From Aspidapion aeneum (lineage: Eukaryota > Arthropoda > Insecta > Coleoptera > Brentidae), in NCBI GenBank assembly GCA_963576565.1, contig OY755038.1:61480366-61544365 (forward strand): a DNA stretch of 64,000 nt. The letters run 5' to 3'. Numbering within the stretch: the stretch's first letter is position 1; the number at the start of each line of letters is the position of its first letter. Under the pieces are notes generated by a model. That model saw nothing but the letters and a program-made list of their open reading frames with translations. It did not search any database and was not told the origin of the DNA. The position numbers and the translations under genes are program-made. This document shows, piece by piece, positions 54,101 through 61,397 of the stretch.

Positions 54101-57028
54101 ATTATAGATATTTATGTACTGTTTTTTTTAAATAAAAGGTATGCAAAAATTGTCATATATTCCTTCCTTGACAACATGTACAGCGTGTCCCATTTTCGAT
54201 GGGATTAAATGGGAAACTCGGTTATTATTAAAGATATCGATTTTCTGATTGCAGCTTACCGTGCTCTTTTTTGGAGCCCTTAAAAATGGTGTAATCAGAT
54301 TTTTGCTATACCCCGTGGTTTCGCTAATACAGGGAGATATTTTTATTCTGTAAAGACCTTTCCATGGCAACTTTTTTAGAGCAAAATAATGACGTTGACA
54401 ATTTTTTTAAAATATTGTTTAGTTTGGATTGGATTTTTTTTATTACTATTTTGATTGGTTCCATGCTATTATTACCCTAATATGATAAAACTTTAATATA
54501 TTTTTGATTTAAGGTTAAAAAAAACTATTTAATATTTGAAAAAAAAAATATAGTCCGAACCTGGAAATTTCCAACGTAATTATAAATTAAAAATTGCAAG
54601 ACACGCTAGTTGAATGATTTTTAGTTTATCTGTTTTGAAATGATAATTAAAAGATTTATAAATAAAGTAAAAAACGTTAAAAAGTTACAAAAATAATATC
54701 ATACTAATTATTTGATGGTAGCACAGCAGGTCGTTAAATTTACAAATCAAAAGCGTGGAATTGACATTGCCATTTTACTTGTCATTTTTGTGAATGGCTT
54801 ACAATTATTTTAAACCGGCTAGAAATCGACCATATCCAGATTTTGAAAAATGTGATATGTTTGACTGCTTCATCCAAGCAACAAAATCCCAATATTTAAA
54901 TGGCAGAAATATTTTTATGCAAAATGCGTTAAGAAAAATTACTCAAAAATGCCAACAATGTCTTACACATAATGGTAATCAGAAAAATTAGTTATTTTTT
55001 GTAATTTGTTTTTTTTTTGTATTTTTCATAGACTGTTTTAAATAAATCTGTAAATTAACGTAAAATCATTTTAATATGCTAAGAATCAAAACAGTTAAAC
55101 TAAAAATTGCTTAACTAGCAATTTTTTATTTATATTTACGTTGGAAATATCCAGGTTCGGACTCATTTTTTTTTAAATATTAAATATTTTTTTTACCATA
55201 AAACATTTTTTTTTTTAATTTTTATTTTTTTATGATAATACCAGTATGAAACCAATCAAAATAGTAATAAAAAAAATCCAGGTCCGTATTTAATTTTTTT
55301 ATGATAAATACCATATCTCAAAAACTAAACAATATTTTAAAAAGTTGACAGCGTCATTATTTTCTTCCAAAAAAGTTGCCATGAAAAGGTTTTTACAGAA
55401 TAAAAATATCTCGCAAAATAAGCGAGATAGAAGGGATTATTAAAAATACAATTTTTGCAAAAACTCCCTGTATTAGCGAAACTACGGGGTATAGCAAAAA
55501 TCTGATTACGCCGTTTTTAAAGGCTCAAAAAAAAAGCACGGTAAGGTGCAATCAGAAAATCAATATCTTTAATAATAACCGAGTTTCCCATTTAATCCCA
55601 TCGAAAATGGGACACGCTGTACTGTGGCTTACCTTAACTGTTTACTTGAAATCAGATGCACAAAATCTAAAAGTGTAATTAAATTGTACTGTTACTGTTA
55701 ATGCTTATTAACGTACTGAACAATTTTTTTTCGGCGATTATTCATAAGCGGGGAATTTTATATTTTCTTTTCTAGCTTTTGGCGTGAATTTTTGTTACTT
55801 AGAAATCTGTTGATTTAAAAAATATGTTTCTGGACGATTCTTTAAAGAGCTAAAATTCTGAAAATCAAATAATTTTCTTGCGGAAATTACTTTGATTTTT
55901 ATTATGAAAAATATGGAAAATTCAGATAAAAAATCTGCTGATTAAAAAAAGTTAAAAGTATTGTGCGTTTATTTAAAAAAATATATACAAATTTCTTGCA
56001 AAAACATATTCTTTTCCGAAAAATTACGAAAAATAAGATTAAAAGAAAGTTATTTTAAAACAAAAGTTTTGGTTAATTTTCAGAAAAACATATTTCCGCA
56101 AGAAAAATCTTTGGTTTCCAGAATCTGCTTATTTTTAAGGATTTATATTATTGGCAAAACACAAAATAATCTTTTACCAACGACCACCTGGGATTTTAGG
56201 TACAGTTTTAAATAAATAAGGCGATGCAAAACTTTTCCACAGCTTTTATTTTATCGGCATCAACGAGCTATTTTAGTACAGTAATAGTATTGTATTTACT
56301 TTTTTATTTCTTGCGTGTATGCATATACAGAGAATGGACTTAACACTTTATTTTGGAAAAAAGTAAATACCATAAATAATAAGATTCGCCTTGAAAAAAC
56401 ACTTTTACACAGGGTGTCTCAAAAACTTTTTATAGCTCATATAAATCACGAGACACGAGAGACGTGCAATAAAAGAGTCCTATCGTCGAGACGAGAGACC
56501 CATTTTATCTCGCATAACGAGACGAGATGAGAGAAGGCCTTCTATCGTCTCTTCTCGTCTCGCGGCAACACTAATAAAGTAAAGCTATTTTTTAACAGAG
56601 ACCGGGCATTTGTAAAAATTTCGGAATTCTATCGATTCGTTTTATGCCTTCAAATTTCAAAATCGTTGTAGAAAAATACACGAGACCTTCAAAGCAAGGT
56701 ATCACTCGATCCACTTTCCCCATTCAAAATACTTTTATTTACCCCTCGAAGGACCGCGTGCTACAAAAATTTCAAGATAACCAAAAAGTGTGCCCCTCGC
56801 AAACAAAATCGACGTGTCTAACGGTATTTCCAAATTCTTTAAGAAAATAAGAAATACACGAAAAGAATTAATTTTTTTACCTGGAGCATATTGCAAGTCT
56901 CCTTCTAGCAACTCTGGTTGCATATAGTTCATCAAGTAGCTTCTACACAGACGCCTATCCCAATCATCTGTAATATGGCCTCCATACATGATCTCTCCGA
57001 AGAGGTATCTAAGATCTTCAAAAGGAAC
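39921..57028 (-). CDS. axonemal dynein heavy chain, outer-arm beta type, C-terminal part (six exons)
   Basis: Six minus-strand exons (56881-57028, 52733-52947, 51992-52175, 45300-45435, 42784-43023, 39921-40069) join in one continuous reading phase for 1072 bp, about 357 residues. They give the C-terminal cap of a dynein heavy chain, the ATP-driven motor that moves microtubules in cilia and sperm tails. The sequence best fits the DNAH9/11/17 class from memory of the family ([49 protein letters not shown]). All junctions have AG/GT. No stop or frameshift is seen, so the gene looks functional. Upstream exons (AAA ring, stalk) must lie beyond 64000, and the final coding exon was not located. Confidence 0.9.
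40104..41080 (-). mobile_element. Tc1-like transposon relic
   Basis: The right end, read backwards, is CACTGTGACAAAAAAGATGC followed inside by ATCACCCCGTAG. It sits next to TA at 41081-41082. A degraded partner (GACAAAAAAACGCATCGCCC) lies at 40111-40130. The transposase relic lies between them. Confidence 0.8.
40200..40961 (-). pseudogene. Tc1-type transposase relic
   Basis: The start at 40961 reads [20 protein letters not shown], the N-terminal DNA-binding helix region of a Tc1 transposase. The middle is eroded by stops and shifts. Near the end the catalytic block [20 protein letters not shown] and [12 protein letters not shown] is clear. This holds the second D of the DDE triad, and the normal W-D after it is replaced by a stop. 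The usual length is about 340 residues; here about 250 codons remain. It cannot be functional. Confidence 0.85.
41083..41879. other. no gene seen
   Basis: AT-rich sequence with a repeated GGGCGCGGCCAACTAGGCGC-like phrase near 41311-41350. Confidence 0.4.
41880..42231 (-). pseudogene. mariner transposase with a large internal deletion
   Basis: The start at 42231 reads [10 protein letters not shown], then a shifted frame gives [20 protein letters not shown], which is the N-terminal helix-turn-helix part of mariner transposases. It then jumps directly to the C-terminal region [20 protein letters not shown] and [13 protein letters not shown]. The last D of the DD34D triad lies in [10 protein letters not shown]. 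The central catalytic part is missing, and the tail ends after another shift at about 41880. Inverted repeats could not be set with confidence. Confidence 0.8.
42232..42454. other. no gene seen
   Basis: Likely remains of the mariner 5' end and flank. No clear structure was found. Confidence 0.35.
42455..42775. mobile_element. hairpin element next to a dynein exon
   Basis: The inner arms (AACACCTGTTTTATTCGATT, then AACACTGCCGGACCTGATAA) at 42543-42608 pair with 42613-42676. Outer arms pair through GTCCGGGGCCATAGCGTC on the left and GACGCTGTGGCCCCAGAC on the right. The whole is a nearly spacerless hairpin of about 320 bp ending less than 15 bp from the splice donor of the exon at 42784. Confidence 0.7.
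42784..43023 (-). CDS. dynein heavy chain exon E
   Basis: The acceptor is TTTTTTAG|GTTAA and the donor is GCAAG|GTAATT. It reads [20 protein letters not shown], then [20 protein letters not shown], then WPLDKMCL and [15 protein letters not shown]. This is the conserved C-terminal cap with the [12 protein letters not shown] strand. It starts with one base and ends with two bases of split arginine codons that match exons D and F. Confidence 0.95.
43132..43219 (+). repeat. 88-bp direct repeat, copy 1
   Basis: AAGCTTTCAAGCTACCCA, AAAAATATGAGAAAAACAAA and CCAATTAGCCACGAAACTTG recur with two differences at 43647-43734. The 427 bp in between show no recognised element. Confidence 0.8.
43647..43734 (+). 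repeat. 88-bp direct repeat, copy 2
   Basis: Partner of 43132-43219. The bases AAAGTTATTA follow this copy and precede the first one, so the full duplication is slightly longer. Confidence 0.8.
43762..44270 (+). pseudogene. LINE reverse transcriptase fragment
   Basis: The frame reads [20 protein letters not shown], then [11 protein letters not shown] (from the Y/F-A-D-D box, with the second D lost), then [21 protein letters not shown] shifted frame continues [20 protein letters not shown]. The arrangement matches the C-terminal half of a non-LTR reverse transcriptase domain. The catalytic ADD has become ADN. A second fragment of the same family lies on the minus strand at 63455-63565. Confidence 0.8.
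44271..44950. other. no gene seen, between LINE pieces
   Basis: AT-rich sequence. It lies between the reverse-transcriptase fragment and the LINE tail, so it may be eroded or inserted sequence within one LINE copy. Confidence 0.4.
44951..45135 (+). pseudogene. LINE C-terminal tail ending in an AT microsatellite
   Basis: From 44961 a frame reads [20 protein letters not shown] followed by [18 protein letters not shown] and a stop. This is the typical end of LINE polyproteins (a W-R-D/E-G-I...R-x-x-W-R pattern). After the stop an (AT)n run of about 24 units begins (45087-45135), as often seen at LINE 3' ends. Confidence 0.6.
45136..45299. other. intron sequence
   Basis: Lies directly left of dynein exon D. 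Nothing else is seen. Confidence 0.4.
45300..45435 (-). CDS. dynein heavy chain exon D
   Basis: The acceptor is TTCTTTAAG|GCGAA and the donor is CCTTAG|GTAAGT. It reads [20 protein letters not shown], then [20 protein letters not shown], then DLSLR. The G-E-L and P-x-x-W...Y-P-S-L-x-P-L motifs are standard for the heavy-chain C-terminus. Confidence 0.95.
45436..46913. other. intron; coding-like but unidentified patch at 46040-46420
   Basis: The plus strand at 46027-46230 reads in pieces like protein ([50 protein letters not shown]) with frame breaks, then becomes lysine-rich. I do not recognise it. It may be a decayed transposon gene. A GC-rich patch lies at 46690-46835. Confidence 0.35.
46914..47860 (+). 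pseudogene. P-element/THAP9-type transposase relic
   Basis: The frame from the ATG at 46914 (74 codons) is a THAP zinc finger. It has C-x4-C in [11 protein letters not shown], then FNLPVD, W, and the C-x2-H pair in QVCIKHFPN 42 residues later. After breaks, the plus strand continues with [20 protein letters not shown] and [10 protein letters not shown], then [15 protein letters not shown], then [12 protein letters not shown] near 47820. These resemble the region of P/THAP9 transposases before and around the first catalytic aspartate. Stops and shifts occur throughout. It lies in a dynein intron, opposite to that gene. It is distinct from the THAP exon in the short P-like elements. Confidence 0.65.
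47861..49088. other. no gene seen; repeat of 51750-51850
   Basis: The phrase CAGCGCCTCTCTAACTTCGT with a nearby ACAGGGGG at 48420-48465 recurs at 51767-51820, and an ACCGGGGTGC phrase occurs beside both. This indicates another dispersed repeat. The rest is AT-rich. Confidence 0.4.
49089..50526. mobile_element. foldback-like element of about 262-bp tandem units
   Basis: Three direct units begin with ATCAAAAGTTCT-like sequence at 49151, 49413 and about 49676. Each contains GGGCCCAACTCAAATTAATG, then AAATACAGGGTGTTGAAAGT, then CTCTTTAGACGG, then AGGGTGTTTA. Two to three units follow in the opposite orientation up to 50490. The outer ends GATTTCCGTACTCCGTCAAA and TTTGACGGATTACAGAAATT pair. The design (long inverted arms made of tandem units) is that of a foldback element. 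No open frame belongs to it. It sits in the 6.6-kb dynein intron. Confidence 0.75.
50559..50566. repeat. 8-bp target duplication, left (TGTACAAA)
   Basis: Recurs at 50754-50761. Confidence 0.85.
50567..50753. mobile_element. hAT-type MITE, G/C-rich ends
   Basis: The ends CAGTGGCGTATATAGAAAC and GTATATACGCCACTG pair, and a perfect 8-bp duplication TGTACAAA flanks the element. It has G-rich tracts near the left end and C-rich tracts near the right. It shares the TTCATGAAATAGGTGGAAAA phrase with 5108-5256 and with the truncated relic at 5953. Confidence 0.85.
51078..51263. mobile_element. short TIR element, CAAGCGCGGAT ends
   Basis: The ends CAAGCGCGGATTCGAGGT and ACCTAGATCCGCGCTTG pair. Possible 5-bp duplications TTTTC lie at 51073-51077 and 51264-51268. 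G-rich and C-rich tracts lie inside. No open frame. Confidence 0.6.
51264..51991. other. intron sequence without a gene
   Basis: A 63-codon frame at 51424-51615 has no motif. The repeat shared with 48420 lies at 51767-51820. Confidence 0.4.
51992..52175 (-). CDS. dynein heavy chain exon C
   Basis: The acceptor is AAAATTAG|GTAAG and the donor is TTAAAAG|GTATAA. It reads [20 protein letters not shown], then [20 protein letters not shown], then [15 protein letters not shown]. The R-x-S-L-x-E-L...G-L-x-G pattern is a hallmark of dynein heavy chain C-termini and fits the outer-arm beta class best. Confidence 0.95.
52733..52947 (-). CDS. dynein heavy chain exon B
   Basis: The acceptor is TATTTTCCAG|GATTT and the donor is GATAAA|GTAAGT. 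It reads [20 protein letters not shown], then [20 protein letters not shown], then [13 protein letters not shown]. The P-P-x-x-x-x-Y...Y-G-L-H-x-N-A-x-I block is conserved across heavy chains. An alanine-rich stretch ([15 protein letters not shown]) precedes the donor. Confidence 0.95.
52948..53915. other. intron sequence without a gene
   Basis: AT-rich sequence. The phrase CAGCGGTTCCGGAGCTATCG at 53564-53583 followed by GGACAAACACACACACGGAC is a piece of a widespread insect repeat. Confidence 0.4.
53916..53923. repeat. 8-bp target duplication, left (ATAAAGTA)
   Basis: Recurs at 56574-56581. Confidence 0.8.
54181..55619. mobile_element. long-TIR element (TA target, CAGCGTGTCCC ends) nested in the hAT element
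   Basis: The ends CAGCGTGTCCCATTTTCGAT and ATCGAAAATGGGACACGCTG pair exactly and are flanked by TA on both sides. The arms are several hundred bases long with small indels (blocks such as GGGAAACTCGGTTATTATTA and GAACCTGGAAATTTCCAACG, and their mirrors). They leave a centre of roughly 400 bp (about 54660-55070) that holds a 65-codon frame. The TA target suggests the Tc1/mariner superfamily. This is an inference. Confidence 0.8.
54794..54991 (+). CDS. small unidentified ORF at the centre of the long-TIR element
   Basis: It has 65 codons starting [20 protein letters not shown] and containing [20 protein letters not shown]. It has four cysteines (two as CQQC) and is basic. I do not recognise a family. 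It lies in the only unpaired part of the element, about 130 bp inside the arms, which is where an element-encoded gene would be. It is far too short for a transposase, so it may be a first exon, an accessory protein or a chance frame. Confidence 0.35.
   Translation: MAYNYFKPARNRPYPDFEKCDMFDCFIQATKSQYLNGRNIFMQNALRKITQKCQQCLTHNGNQKN
56582..56880. other. intron sequence without a gene
   Basis: Lies between the hAT element and dynein exon A. No feature was seen. Confidence 0.4.
56881..57028 (-). CDS. dynein heavy chain exon A (most upstream one seen)
   Basis: The acceptor is TTTGACTAG|GTTCC and the donor is CTCCAG|GTAAAA. It reads [20 protein letters not shown], then [20 protein letters not shown], then [10 protein letters not shown]. 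The Y-G-G-x-I/V-T-D-x-W-D-x-R motif is invariant in the AAA6/C-terminal region of dynein heavy chains. The next upstream exon was not found before 64000, so the intron on that side exceeds 6.9 kb. Confidence 0.95.
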
Positions 57029-57276
57029 CTAGTCAAACAATACAGGCACTCAAAAACATTGAGTTCGTCTCATTACGATTAACTTTTAATTGTAACATAT
57101 TAATAGAACTGGGTCGCGTAGACATTTTTTCAAATTCTTTTTTATTAATTATTTAAAAAAAATGACTTTCTTTTAATTACTTGTTTTTGTTTTTAATAAC
57201 ATGTTTTTAAAAATCACTCTTGAATATACTTTTTTGAAAAATACTTAAAAAAAAACTAATGACTTTTTTCAGATCT

Positions 57277-57528
57277 TACAATTAGCTTTCTTATTCTCCT
57301 TTCGAGAGTTCGAAATCGGTCTTTTCCTAACCTTTGTCAATGGATCGGAAACGTATCCTAACAACAACAACAAACCACCTGTCCTTTTTTGTCCAAAAAA
57401 ATATTTTCAATGGGATATGTTTGCGATCAATTTACGAAAGTTGGGATACAGTTGCGATCAATTGACAAAGGTTAGGAGATAACACCGATGTCGAACTCTT
57501 AAAAGGAGGACAGAAAAGCTAGTTAATT
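57277..57528. mobile_element. short palindromic TIR element
   Basis: AGCTTTCTTATTCTCCTTT, GAGAGTTCGAAATCGGT and CCTAACCTTTGTCAATGGAT on the left pair with their mirrors at 57425-57528. Arms are about 90 bp. No open frame. Confidence 0.65.
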
Positions 57529-59054
57529 TTTTTTTCGAAAAAATCAGTTTGGAAATAATTCCCAGTTAAAAAAAAATTGCAAGCCTAGACCAAACAGATG
57601 CATGTAGGTATAGCAATACCATGATAAATGAAAGTAGGAGAGAATTTAGTTTTGCAAGAACATTATTACGTATAGAGAATTAAAAAAAAACTGTTAATTT
57701 TAGGACTACCTCATTTTGGGACATTTTGTAAGAATCTTTTATATGATATACTCAATTCACTGAAGTACCAAATGAGAGAAAAGACTTAAAAAGCCTATAT
57801 CTGTTTCAGTCTGTATTGAGGTAATCGGAATCGGAGACCCAACTTCCTCAAACCTCCACTTTCTTAAATCGTTGTGTGCTGGAATCCTCTATCAAACAAC
57901 GCTTAAATGCATCGAAATAGGCAGACCCTCGCCTTATTAAACAAATAGAAACAGGCTTTTTAACGTCTGTTCCCCTATTCGTTCGTGATTTTATGCTTGA
58001 ACAGTCCATTAAAACGCTTCCATCCTGGTATAATTAAAATCTAAGTAGATTTTGTAAACATTTTTTATTATCGTAAATAAACACGCTGAGAGAGTTAGTC
58101 CCAATTGTGCTGGTCTGTGGACAAGCTCTTACGGGCTAATTAGTTATTTCAAATGTTACCAGTTCCACTGTCGGCCACAAGACGACGGATTTTACTGTAT
58201 AGTTTTTGCAAAGTCAGTTGAACAAAGGTTAAAGCCGACCATCGGCATATCCTTTAAAGAAAGTGACATGGGCGGCGATAGATATACTCATGAAAATTAT
58301 TTCATTTAATTATGGCGTAAACTAAAGAAATAAAAATAGATAATAAAACTTTCTATTCCTATACCTACAGAAACGACATTGATTTATTTTCTAACTCTGC
58401 ATACTGCCGACTAAAGGTGTACCGCAAAGAATATCTGAAAGCAATTAAAAGCGCATCTCAAAAAAATCTGCCAATCAGGTGCCGCCTATCCACCTGTTCG
58501 AGTCGGTCAGTCGGTCAGAAAACAAACACTTTGTGCTCGGCCCGCAAAGAGCGCGCCTTTTCTCTGTCGGTAGGGTTGAAATTATACCAGGAATATTTTA
58601 TATGAATTTGGATAACTTTTGAAGGGCAGATTGAAGCAAAATTTCATGAAACCGATAGAACCCCGTATTAGGAGCATTTCAGGTGACTTTGCAAAAACTA
58701 TACCAACAAATTTATTGTGGCGGCCGTGTTTTAAATTTTAGTCAAGCGTTAAATGTTGTATTTAAAATATTAAATTAAAGCTGGCGATTAACTCTGTATC
58801 TCCGGATATAATATAAAAGCCATTAGTTATTATTATTACAAATTTCCAAATGTGTACTAATACCTTTCGCAATTGATGTTACAGAAGATCAATTTGAAAT
58901 ATTTAATAATATCCAGCATTACATTCATAATAATTGGACAATAATTTATCATATTAAACATATTTGTACGTAACTCCTGTTTTTGAATACATTTTAACCC
59001 TACGAAGGTCATTCTGAGAATTTTTAGATATAGCTCATATCGTTGCTTTCTGAA
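57529..59054. other. no gene seen
   Basis: AT-rich intron or intergenic sequence. A short GGTCAGTCGGTCAG repeat occurs at 58504-58518. Confidence 0.4.
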
Positions 59055-59114
59055 AATGCCCACTTTCTACCCAGGGGTGGATGGGCCATATGGCAAACTG
59101 CGAAAATTTCCGGG

Positions 59115-59240
59115 GGGTCCGTACCTTATGGACCGGTTCTTTAGGGGCCGGTGCCTTATGTACCGATTCTTTAGGGGACGGTGCCTTATGGCCCGTTGCC
59201 TTATAAGCCAATGCCCTTTATGCCGGTGGCTTATGGGTCG
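59115..59240. repeat. minisatellite, units of about 33 bp
   Basis: Units of the form CCGGTNCCTTATGGACCGGT followed by TCTTTAGGGG repeat two to three times, with a degraded tail of shorter TGCCTTATGG-type units. The arginine/leucine-rich frame here is an artefact of the repeat. Confidence 0.7.
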
Positions 59241-59409
59241 TTAGAATGAAAATAAACTAGCAACCAAAGATAAGTGTTAAGTATGAGTATTATTGACTAC
59301 ATAACTAGTTTATTCGGTATCATCGGTACTATCGTAATGGTGTTGATATTTCTTAAAAAGACTTTGCGCTGGTGTCTAATTGGATAGAAAATTCCCAGTA
59401 TAAAAAAAA
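59241..59409. other. no gene seen
   Basis: No recognisable feature. Confidence 0.3.
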
Positions 59410-59485
59410 ATCGTCGTCCGTAGCTTACAACGCAACATTATTTGCATCACACGTGGGCGGTTCGGGTTCGATTCCTGGCTAGCTC
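59410..59485 (+). ncRNA. possible tRNA-derived SINE head (A and B boxes)
   Basis: An A-box-like TAGCTTACAAC (59421) and a perfect B box GGTTCGATTCC (59465) are 44 bp apart, as in RNA polymerase III promoters of tRNA-derived SINEs. A T-arm-like hairpin forms around the B box, but no clean anticodon stem does. This is probably a SINE or decayed tRNA. Confidence 0.4.
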
Positions 59486-60389
59486 CTCCAGCGGGCTTAT
59501 GCCAAAAAATAAAACACTCATATATGTCCAATGTATTCCAATCAGGAAAACCTTCCATATTAATTTTTTGTCAGTGTAATTTAATAAATATCTAAAAAAT
59601 TTTTTAGAAAAACTTAACTCTTAACTACTGATGATTACGTAGGCATAGCAATAGATAGACACAATTACGGGATTTGTTTTATAGCCAACTATGCGAAAAA
59701 ATGTTTTTTTAATTAATTCATGTTCTACGTCATTTTTGCTTTGCTTATACAGGGTTGAAAAGCTCTTTTTATGGCAATAAGGAAAAACAAAATTGAGCAT
59801 GGTTTTAAAAGAACTAGAATGGCTAAAAAAATTCATGAACGTCATTTGATTGTACGTAGTCGCTAATACAAAACTACTAAATTTTATTAAATTTGTATTC
59901 AAGATTGGCAAAGATAGTTAATTTTTTCAAAAAACATACATTTGATTAAGCATGGAATAGTGCATTTTCTTTTTAAATTAATTAATTTTTTTTTTAATCC
60001 CCATGTAGTTACCTTTATCTCGGACACCCCACAAATTTTTTGCTTGAGAAAAGTGCAAAGAACTTATGAGAATCAAAACTAAGCCAAAAAATTACAAGGC
60101 TAAATTGCTACTTGCCATATTTAAAAAAAATATTAGCCGATCCAAGAACTCGACTATAATTCCTTTTTTTAATTAGAACAATATTTAATCATCTATTTAC
60201 GTTTTACATTGTACATTATGTTTTGTTTCGAATAATACCAAATTTGATTGGAAAAAAGTCATTATTATGTCCTCGTTTACATAACAAATTCCTTTTAAAA
60301 TGAAAATTTTGCAAGGTCGATTCGATTATTGCCTCACGATTTCTTTTCAAGTGACATTACAACCCCTGGTGGGTCTGATTAACTAGATG
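59486..60389. other. no gene seen
   Basis: AT-rich sequence without a coding signal. Confidence 0.4.
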
Positions 60390-60745
60390 CCAGGCCCTCC
60401 ATTTAGTCGTATCTAGTACAATTCTTCGCCACCTTCTTATTCTTTAATTCTTGATTTCATCTTGGACATCGTCTATTAACCTATTTCGTGGCCTCCCTTA
60501 CTATCCTTTCTATAGATCTCCAGTTCAATATTTATCTTGGTGTGCTTATCTCATCCATTCTTCGTACATGTTTTAGCTAATCTTCTACTTTTGATGAATC
60601 TCACGATGTTTGCGCCATCTATAAGCTAATAACCATGCTCTGTTTGTACTGGTCCAAAGATCTTGCGAAGAATTTTTCTTTTAAATATTTTTAGTTGTTC
60701 TTCATTCGCTTTCGTAAGTGTTCGTGATTCGCACTTATGTATCAC
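60390..60745 (-). pseudogene. LINE C-terminal fragment
   Basis: The minus strand from about 60745 reads ESRTLTKANEEQLKIFKRKI, then LRKIFGPVQTEHG, then ANIVRFIKSRRLA, then VRRMDEIS and, past stops, LNWRSIERI. This is the region after the reverse-transcriptase domain of LINEs of the type seen at 43762-45076. It has several stops. It is in the same orientation as the RT fragment at 63455-63565 and downstream of it. Confidence 0.7.
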
Positions 60746-61397
60746 TGACGGCCAAATAATTGTTGTAGTTTTTTTGTTTAAGAGAACTTATCAAAATCTC
60801 TGATAAGCAGTTTTTGATGAGCATTTTCGTTGTAATAGAGTTTTATTTGTTTATGTAATAGAGTTTTCTTTGTTTATGTTTGCTCCCAAGTATGTAAGCT
60901 TTTTCACTTGATTAAAACTATAACCAAGTAACCTGAAAATTATAAAGCTAAAGCTAAAAAAAGTAAGATCTTAGTTTTTTAAATTTCTTTTTAGTTTCCG
61001 AGATATGATTTTTTTCCATAAAATTGTACTTTTTCTCATTTTTAGTTGGACGTTTCTACCCGGTTTGACCCATAGCCACCAAATTTGTTATGAGGCAACC
61101 CAAATATTGGCCTTTTCGAACCTTGTACCCTAGATGACCACTGAGCACAATCAGGGGCGTGCAAAAATAGTTTTTCATAAATTCTCCTTTTTATGATCAA
61201 GCCTGAGTTTGTGAGTGTGTAGTGTAGTGAGTAGATGATCAGATATCAAGTCTAGGTAAATGAAAAACATGTTTTCTTGAAGTTTGGACATTTATGCCGA
61301 GACGTTTTTCATTTTTGTTAAAATATCACCATCGGCGTCAGGATAATTTTTTATAAAAATGCCAGGTATTTCGCAAAGTCCATGGATTCAAGCGAAT
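60746..61397. other. no gene seen
   Basis: AT-rich sequence without a coding signal. Confidence 0.4.

Larger units (their letters stand above)
53924..56573. mobile_element. hAT-type element with GAGACGAGA-rich ends, invaded by a second element
   Basis: The ends TAGTGTTGCCGCCGAGACGA and TCGTCTCGCGGCAACACTA pair with one indel, and a perfect 8-bp duplication ATAAAGTA flanks them. The subterminal 100 bp on each side is a run of GAGACGAGA / TCTCGTCTC variants, which look like clustered binding sites. Without the inner element it is about 1.2 kb. I see no transposase motif in the remainder (55620-56440 is AT-rich). It fills most of the 3.9-kb dynein intron. Confidence 0.85.

Noticed and set aside
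59056..59244. Arginine-rich 62-codon frame
   Set aside because: It follows the 33-bp minisatellite units, so it is a repeat artefact.
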